Assembly: GCF_040545475.1 (NCBI RefSeq)
Contig: NZ_JBEPMA010000002.1
Coordinates: 1-64,000, forward strand
Source of the DNA: Peptoniphilus_A olsenii
GTDB lineage: Bacteria; Bacillota; Clostridia; Tissierellales; Peptoniphilaceae
Length of the DNA stretch: 64,000 nt
Direction: 5' to 3'
Position numbers and translations under genes: made by a program. This document shows positions 59,594-64,000 of this stretch, piece by piece; position 1 is the stretch's first letter, and each line of letters begins with the position of its first letter. The notes beneath the pieces are model-generated. The model was not told where the DNA came from, searched no databases, and was given only the letters and a program-made list of their open reading frames with translations.

Positions 59594-60781
59594 TTAATTA
59601 TTTTGTAAATTAATCTGATTTCCCAAATTTTTATTTTTAACATATTTATTTAACATTTCCACTAAATAATCTAAATCTTCTCTACTATGCTCTGCCATGG
59701 GCGTTATTCTAAGTATGGCTTCATTTTTGGGTACTGCTGGAAATCTTATTATTGATAGAAAAATTCCATTTTCTAGTAACTTCTTAAAAATTTCTCCAGC
59801 TTTTTCTTCGTCACCTATGAATATGGGGATAATGTGCGAGTTACCCCTAATATCATAACCATTTTCTGATAGTCTTTTTTTGAGATAGGTGACATTTTGT
59901 TTTAACTTTTCATTTTGATTTTTATTATTTATTAAATATTTTAAAGCTTCAATTGTCATCAATATATCTACAGGACTGGCTGAGGTGGAAAAAATAAATT
60001 CACGACTTGTATTATAAAGATATCTTCTCAATAACTTTGAACATAATATAGCTGCACCGCTTGTTCCTATAGCTTTTGAAAATGTAACCAATACTACATC
60101 AGGTAAGGCTTTACACATTTCTGTAATTCCAAATCCATTTTCTCCTAAAACTCCAAAACCATGTGCATCATCTACATAAGTTATGGCATCATATTTTTTT
60201 GCTATTTTACAAAATTTATCCAGTGGTAGAATATCTCCATCCATACTAAATACTCCATCTGATATTATTAATTTTTTATAATTAGGATATTTTTTTAATT
60301 TGTTTTCTAAGTCGCAAAAATCTAGATGTCTATATACCTCTACTTTTGCTTTACTTAGTTTTATTCCATCTATTATTGAAGCATGGTTTTTTTCGTCTGA
60401 AAATACAACAGTTTCTTGATCACAAAGGGCACTTATAAATCCAAGATTTGCCATAAATCCACTTGAATATAGTAAACTACTCTCGTAACCTGTAATTTTA
60501 GATAGCAACTCTTCTAGTTCAATATGAAGTTTATGTGTACCAGTTGTTAGTCTTGAACCACCACTGCCCATGGCCAAATTTTTTAATTTCTCTATTACTA
60601 CATTTATAATATGTTTATTTTCTGATAAAGAAAGATAATTGCTCGATGAAAATAAAAGCATATTCTGAAAATCAATTTCACTTGTAGGAAGCTGCGGGCT
60701 AGTAAATACTCTCTCGTCTCTTATTAAATTCTTCTGTTCAAGATGCTCTAATTTATCTTTTATAAAATCAAATTTATTCAT
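59594..60781 (-). CDS. bioF: 8-amino-7-oxononanoate synthase
   Basis: 395 residues. PLP enzyme joining pimeloyl-CoA and L-alanine, first ring-forming carbon step of biotin. LFSSSNYLSLSENKHI, GSGGSRLTTGTHKLHIELEE, DEKNHASIIDGIKLSKA, SDGVFSMDGDILPLDKFC, DDAHGFGVLGENGFG and PLP lysine in VTFSKAIGTSGAAI (about 237). Family members that use glycine (Kbl) look similar, but bioW next door decides. Overlaps bioW by 8 bases. Confidence 0.93.
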   Translation of the reverse strand: MNKFDFIKDKLEHLEQKNLIRDERVFTSPQLPTSEIDFQNMLLFSSSNYLSLSENKHIINVVIEKLKNLAMGSGGSRLTTGTHKLHIELEELLSKITGYESSLLYSSGFMANLGFISALCDQETVVFSDEKNHASIIDGIKLSKAKVEVYRHLDFCDLENKLKKYPNYKKLIISDGVFSMDGDILPLDKFCKIAKKYDAITYVDDAHGFGVLGENGFGITEMCKALPDVVLVTFSKAIGTSGAAILCSKLLRRYLYNTSREFIFSTSASPVDILMTIEALKYLINNKNQNEKLKQNVTYLKKRLSENGYDIRGNSHIIPIFIGDEEKAGEIFKKLLENGIFLSIIRFPAVPKNEAILRITPMAEHSREDLDYLVEMLNKYVKNKNLGNQINLQNN

Positions 60782-61487
60782 ATACTACCACCAACTGATT
60801 TTCAAGATAACTTATAGTATTTTCAAGTGTATCTAGACGCGGATCATATAAAAATATACGACCTCCTAGAAAACTGCCTTTATCTTTTAATTTTGTAATT
60901 CTTATATATTCATTTTTTGTAGCTACATATCCAGTAACATAATCTGGGTCATCTGAGATACATATCTCTCCTACTATTGCTTTTGCATTTAGAGTTTTAG
61001 TGGCTAGACACAAAGCCTCTTTATAGTGATTTTTAATCTCTATATCTCCTTCTTTTTCATAATCCATATTAGTCACTCTGACGCCCTTTTCCCAATCATC
61101 TTCCATTCGTTCTAAACTTAATATGTTTAGAATTATTGCACCTCTCATATTAATGGCATTTAATAATAGGTTAAGCACTTTTTGAATATTATTTATTCCA
61201 ATTTTATTTAAAAATTCAGCTACTACTCTATAACCTTCTTCTTTATTATCTACTTTTATTGTTCTAGTTTTTAAGGCTTTAACTCTAATTATGTCTTCTT
61301 CTTTAATTTTATTAATTTTTAAATTTATAAAGTCAGCCTCCCCTCGAGAATGATTTAATGCACGACTGGCGAGCTTTTCAAGAACAAACATTAAGCTCTT
61401 CTCATCTACTATTCTCTCTGCACCACTTAAATGAATGTCTTTTTCATTTACTTTTTGTGAAGACCTCATCTTTATACTATATTTCAA
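60774..61487 (-). CDS. bioW: 6-carboxyhexanoate--CoA ligase (pimeloyl-CoA synthetase)
   Basis: 237 residues. Activates free pimelate to pimeloyl-CoA with ATP. Family marks: KMRSSQKVNEKDIHLSGAER (SGAERIV), ALNHSRGEADFINLKI, RGAIILNILSLERMEDDWEK, RVTNMDY and GGRIFLYDPRLD. With BioF it gives KAPA from exogenous pimelate. bioA, bioD and bioB are not in the window. Overlaps the membrane-protein gene by 4 bases. Confidence 0.95.
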   Translation of the reverse strand: MKYSIKMRSSQKVNEKDIHLSGAERIVDEKSLMFVLEKLASRALNHSRGEADFINLKINKIKEEDIIRVKALKTRTIKVDNKEEGYRVVAEFLNKIGINNIQKVLNLLLNAINMRGAIILNILSLERMEDDWEKGVRVTNMDYEKEGDIEIKNHYKEALCLATKTLNAKAIVGEICISDDPDYVTGYVATKNEYIRITKLKDKGSFLGGRIFLYDPRLDTLENTISYLENQLVVVYE

Positions 61488-61966
61488 ACTAAACCCTCCA
61501 CAGATATGTATTTTTTTAAAATTTCGTATAATCTATCATATAGAATTTTTGAAATTATTCCCGTCATAATCATTCCAGGTATAGCTGGCAAGAGTAAACT
61601 TATAAAACTCACACCTACTATTTTAGATAAAACTATCCTAGATAATAATGATCCAAATGCCCCCGAAAATATTAAACATAAATTTTTATTTTTGACTAGC
61701 ATTATAAAAACAATAACCCCAATTCTAAAAACTAAAGCTACAACTATTCCATAAACATTGGAAATAGAAAGAGTGAAAGATAAAAAAGACGCCAGCACTC
61801 CGGCAGTAATATAAATTTTAGCACCAAATAACATGGCTATAAGTACAGATATAGGTGCAGACATTTGAAATTCAGCTCCTGGAAAAATACTTGGAAGTTT
61901 AATTATGCTAGAGAGCATTATTACAACTGCTAAAATTGGAATAAATGTAATATTTTTATTTTTCAT
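61484..61966 (-). CDS. ECF S-component-like membrane protein, candidate pimelate transporter
   Basis: 160 residues, five hydrophobic segments; size and topology match small ECF substrate-binding components. PSIFPGAEFQMSAPISVLIA, LFGAKIYITAGVLASFLSFT and LLPAIPGMIMTGIISKILYD are the best-conserved-looking parts. It is the first gene of the unit with bioW and bioF under a BirA-like operator; because BioY exists elsewhere and BioW needs pimelate, pimelate import is the natural guess (inference). No ATPase is encoded nearby. Confidence 0.75.
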   Translation of the reverse strand: MKNKNITFIPILAVVIMLSSIIKLPSIFPGAEFQMSAPISVLIAMLFGAKIYITAGVLASFLSFTLSISNVYGIVVALVFRIGVIVFIMLVKNKNLCLIFSGAFGSLLSRIVLSKIVGVSFISLLLPAIPGMIMTGIISKILYDRLYEILKKYISVEGLV

Positions 61967-61997
61967 ATGTTATCCTTTTTTATTTCTTGGTTTACTA
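61967..61997 (-). promoter_or_regulatory. Putative BirA operator of the bioW operon
   Basis: Minus strand TAGTAAACC-N13-GGATAACAT, each half 7/9 to the BirA consensus, spacing identical to the bioY site. The right half covers the ribosome site and abuts the start codon; the left half begins near the predicted transcription start (TATAAT at 62007-62002). Confidence 0.65.
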
Positions 61998-62005
61998 TGT
62001 GATTA

Positions 62006-62040
62006 TAAAAAAACTACCTATACTAATATAGGCAGTTTTT
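62006..62040 (-). terminator. rplL terminator
   Basis: AAACTGCCTATA / TATAGGTAGTTT stem (one mismatch) then TTTT on the minus strand. Its T-run overlaps the -10 of the bioW operon. Confidence 0.85.
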
Positions 62041-62046
62041 AATAAA

Positions 62047-62430
62047 TTACTTAACTTCAACAGTTGCTCCAACTTCTTCAAGTTTAGCTTTGATTTCTTC
62101 AGCTTCGTCTTTAGAAACTCCTTCTTTAATTGCTTTAGGAGCTCCATCAACAACTGCTTTAGCATCTTTAAGTCCAAGACCAGTAATGTCTTTAACTGCT
62201 TTGATTACTTTAACTTTTTCTTGTCCAGCTTCTGCGATGATAACATCGAATTCAGTTTTTTCTTCTGCTGCTGCAGGAGCTGCTCCGCCTGCTGCTGGTG
62301 CTGCTGCTACTGCTGCAGGAGCTGCTGCTGATACTCCGAATTCTTCTTCAAGAGCTTTAACTACTTCTGATAATTCTAATACTGTAAGTTCTTTAATTTC
62401 TTCAATTAATTTTTCTACTTTTTCTGACAT
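62047..62430 (-). CDS. rplL: Ribosomal protein bL12 (L7/L12)
   Basis: 127 residues; stalk protein that recruits translation GTPases. N-terminal dimer domain VEKLIEEIKELTVLELSEVV, Ala-rich hinge (36-60), C-terminal domain EKVKVIKAVKDITGLGLKDA and VVDGAPKAIKEG. Confidence 0.98.
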   Translation of the reverse strand: MSEKVEKLIEEIKELTVLELSEVVKALEEEFGVSAAAPAAVAAAPAAGGAAPAAAEEKTEFDVIIAEAGQEKVKVIKAVKDITGLGLKDAKAVVDGAPKAIKEGVSKDEAEEIKAKLEEVGATVEVK

Positions 62431-62448
62431 TTTTATTCCTCCATTATT

Positions 62449-62982
62449 TTATGCTGTTTGTTCTTGTTTTTCTGCAATTTGTTGTAAAACAATTGCTAAA
62501 GATCTAATTGATCCATTTAATACATTTGCAAGTCCTTGGATTGGAGCATTTAATCCACCAAGTACTTGAGCTATTAATACTTCCTTAGATGGTAATTTAG
62601 CTAGTGCGTCAACTTCTTCAAGAGAAAGCACCTTTCCATCTACTATACCTGATTTAATTTCAAGAGCTTCATGTTCTTTTGCAAACTCAGCTGAAATCTT
62701 TGCTGCACTTGCAGGATCTTCCTTACCAAATGCAATTGCACTAGGTCCTTTAAAAATTTCATCAAGGTTTTTATAACCAAGTTCATTAAAGGCACGTCTC
62801 ATCATAGTGTTTTTGTATACTTTATATGATACATTAGCTTCTCTATACTTAGCTCTAAGCTCAGTTACTTCTTCAACGTTTAGACCTCTGTAGTTAAGAA
62901 GTACAATTGATTGTGCTCCTTGGATATTTTCCTTGATTTCATCAACTAGGGCTTGTTTTGATTGTAATTTTTCTTCTTTCAA
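62449..62982 (-). CDS. rplJ: Ribosomal protein uL10
   Basis: 177 residues from a TTG at 62982, which has GGGGGTGA just upstream and begins at the family boundary LKEEKLQSKQALVDEIKENI. The in-frame ATG at 63054 would place translation inside the L10 leader RNA. SIVLLNYRGLNVEEVTELRA, YKVYKNTMMRRAF; C-terminal helix binds L12 dimers. Confidence 0.95.
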   Translation of the reverse strand: MKEEKLQSKQALVDEIKENIQGAQSIVLLNYRGLNVEEVTELRAKYREANVSYKVYKNTMMRRAFNELGYKNLDEIFKGPSAIAFGKEDPASAAKISAEFAKEHEALEIKSGIVDGKVLSLEEVDALAKLPSKEVLIAQVLGGLNAPIQGLANVLNGSIRSLAIVLQQIAEKQEQTA

Positions 62983-62994
62983 TTTGTCACCCCC

Positions 62995-63108
62995 AAATAA
63001 AAAAATCTCACGCCGCCGTGAGATGAAAATTGCATAATAAAATCGAATTCTCAACCTCGGTAGGAAATTAAGGCAATTGCCACCTACTGTCTGCGGCTTT
63101 TAACATTG
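62995..63108 (-). ncRNA. Ribosomal L10 leader with terminator
   Basis: Minus strand: AAAGCCGCAGACAGTAGGTG, then TTAATTTCCTACCGAGGTTG, the paired signature of the L10 leader to which L10(L12)4 binds. It ends in the terminator ATCTCACG-GCGG-CGTGAGAT + TTTTTTT (63005-63024), indicating transcription attenuation by excess L10-L12. Confidence 0.9.
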
Positions 63109-63217
63109 ATATTATATATATTCTTAAATATTTTGTCAAGAGATTTTTATAAATTTATTTCAAATTTTACTTTAAAAAAATTGACAGGACCATTTTATGA
63201 TCCTGTCCTAGGTGTTT

Positions 63218-63922
63218 TTATTTTTTTTCCATTAATTTTTGTCCGTTAATTTTAACTCCAGGTCCCATAGTTGAAGCTACAGTAACTGATTTTAAATAAC
63301 GACCTTTAGCTGCTGCAGGTTTTGCTTTTATAATTTCTCCAGCAATAGTTCTAAAGTTTTCTTCAAGTTTTTCTACTCCAAAAGAAACTTTTCCAATTGG
63401 AACATTGATAATAGCAGCTTTATCTACTCTATATTCAACTTTTCCGGCTTTAGTTTCTTTTACTGCTTGTTCGACATCAAATGTAACTGTTCCAGATTTT
63501 GGGTTTGGCATAAGCCCTTTAGGTCCAAGAATTCTACCGATTTTACCAACTACTCCCATCATATCTGGTGTAGCGATAACTACATCAAAATCGAACCAGT
63601 TTTCAGCTTGAATTTTTTCAACCAATTCTTCGCCGCCAGCATAATCAGCACCAGCTGCTTCTGCTTCTGCAATTTTATCTCCTTTTGCAAGAACAAGAAC
63701 TTTTACTTCTTTACCTGTTCCGTTAGGAAGAACTACAGTACCTCTAACTTGTTGGTCAGCATGTCTTGGGTCAACACTAAGTCTAACTGCAAGTTCTACT
63801 GTTTCATCAAAATTTGCTTTTGCTGTCTTAATAACTAAATCTAATGCATCAGCTACATCATATAGATTTTCTCTATCTACTAGCTTAATGCTTTCTTGAT
63901 ATTTTTTTCCTCTTTTTGGCAT
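63218..63922 (-). CDS. rplA: Ribosomal protein uL1
   Basis: 234 residues. L1 stalk. MPKRGKKYQESIKLVDRENL, ETVELAVRLSVDPRHADQQV, GTVVLPNGTGK, LMPNPKSGTVTFDV and STMGPGVKIN near the end. Follows rplK by 40 bases; the L10 leader separates it from rplJ. Confidence 0.98.
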   Translation of the reverse strand: MPKRGKKYQESIKLVDRENLYDVADALDLVIKTAKANFDETVELAVRLSVDPRHADQQVRGTVVLPNGTGKEVKVLVLAKGDKIAEAEAAGADYAGGEELVEKIQAENWFDFDVVIATPDMMGVVGKIGRILGPKGLMPNPKSGTVTFDVEQAVKETKAGKVEYRVDKAAIINVPIGKVSFGVEKLEENFRTIAGEIIKAKPAAAKGRYLKSVTVASTMGPGVKINGQKLMEKK

Positions 63923-63962
63923 ATTTACCTCCTAATGTGGTCCTTACGACTATGTCTCCCAC

Positions 63963-64000
63963 TTATCCTTCTACTTCTATTCCCATGCTACGTGCAGTTC
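63963..64000 (-). CDS. rplK: Ribosomal protein uL11, C-terminal end only
   Basis: The last 12 codons (TARSMGIEVEG and stop), a typical uL11 end, directly in front of rplA; the rest lies beyond the window. Confidence 0.9.
   Translation of the reverse strand, partial: TARSMGIEVEG

Noticed and set aside
62090..62569. 159-residue plus-strand ORF, Ala/Ser-rich
   Set aside because: Antisense of rplL and rplJ with no ribosome site.
1..64000. CRISPR array, tRNA or rRNA genes, prophage
   Set aside because: No regularly spaced repeats, cloverleaf-type sequences, rRNA segments or phage structural genes were seen.

Overview
The window is low-GC chromosomal DNA from an anaerobic Gram-positive coccus-like Firmicute. 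The evidence is the gene order (yabN-hup-rqcP-divIC-yabR-tilS-hpt-ftsH without the sporulation genes yabP, yabQ or spoIIE), a C+ type zinc S14, hybrid cluster protein, acyl-CoA dehydrogenase/EtfAB, ECF vitamin S components and very A+T-rich spacers. A Peptoniphilaceae genus (Parvimonas/Peptoniphilus/Finegoldia-like) is my best guess; this is inference, since no rRNA is present.

Layout. 1-740: the end of an integrative conjugative element (RepA_N replication initiator and CD1845-family membrane protein) abutting the 3' end of lysS. 788-5106: coaX-dusB and greA-lysS, where LysRS carries an extra C-terminal tRNA-binding domain. 5292-8466: bioY under a BirA-like operator, and a class A PBP. 8646-10128: a DUF2848 protein and a nitrilase-family amidase. 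10234-14190: a nitrosative-stress module (hcp, a divergent Crp/Fnr regulator of HcpR type, and a DUF1858-DUF438-hemerythrin-PAS protein) with two matching palindromic operators. 14200-14976: a gene-free island of mobile-repeat copies. 15074-17111: TPP riboswitch-thiW-thiM-thiE. 17496-19404: secreted/lipoprotein genes, two of them broken. 19571-25913: housekeeping block (ftsH to yabN).

26225-34637 is the most unusual part. It is a compact RiPP (ribosomally made, post-translationally modified peptide) operon with two tandem, protein-identical 33-residue precursors that are too short for automatic gene calling. Around them are a radical SAM/SPASM maturase with an N-terminal PqqD-like recognition region, a small unknown protein, a CPBP membrane protease, an exporter, an immunity-type ABC pair, and an AgrC/AgrA-like two-component system just upstream. 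lrgAB follows.

36448-42022: acyl-CoA dehydrogenase, CoA-transferase, an unknown 491-residue protein, and a VOC/epimerase gene run into a thioesterase remnant. 42661-43241: an ORF-less group IIC intron directly behind the rplQ terminator. 43274-57248: one uninterrupted S10-spc-alpha ribosomal protein operon (rpsJ to rplQ) lacking map and rpsD, with a strong promoter and structured leader. 57637-59435: etfB-etfA. 59594-61997: membrane S-component candidate-bioW-bioF under a second BirA-like operator. 62047-64000: rplK (partial)-rplA and rplJ-rplL with an L10 leader.

Common threads are vitamin scavenging controlled by repressors or riboswitches (biotin, thiamine), detoxification of reactive nitrogen, and a quorum-type peptide system. 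I found no tRNA, rRNA or CRISPR array.
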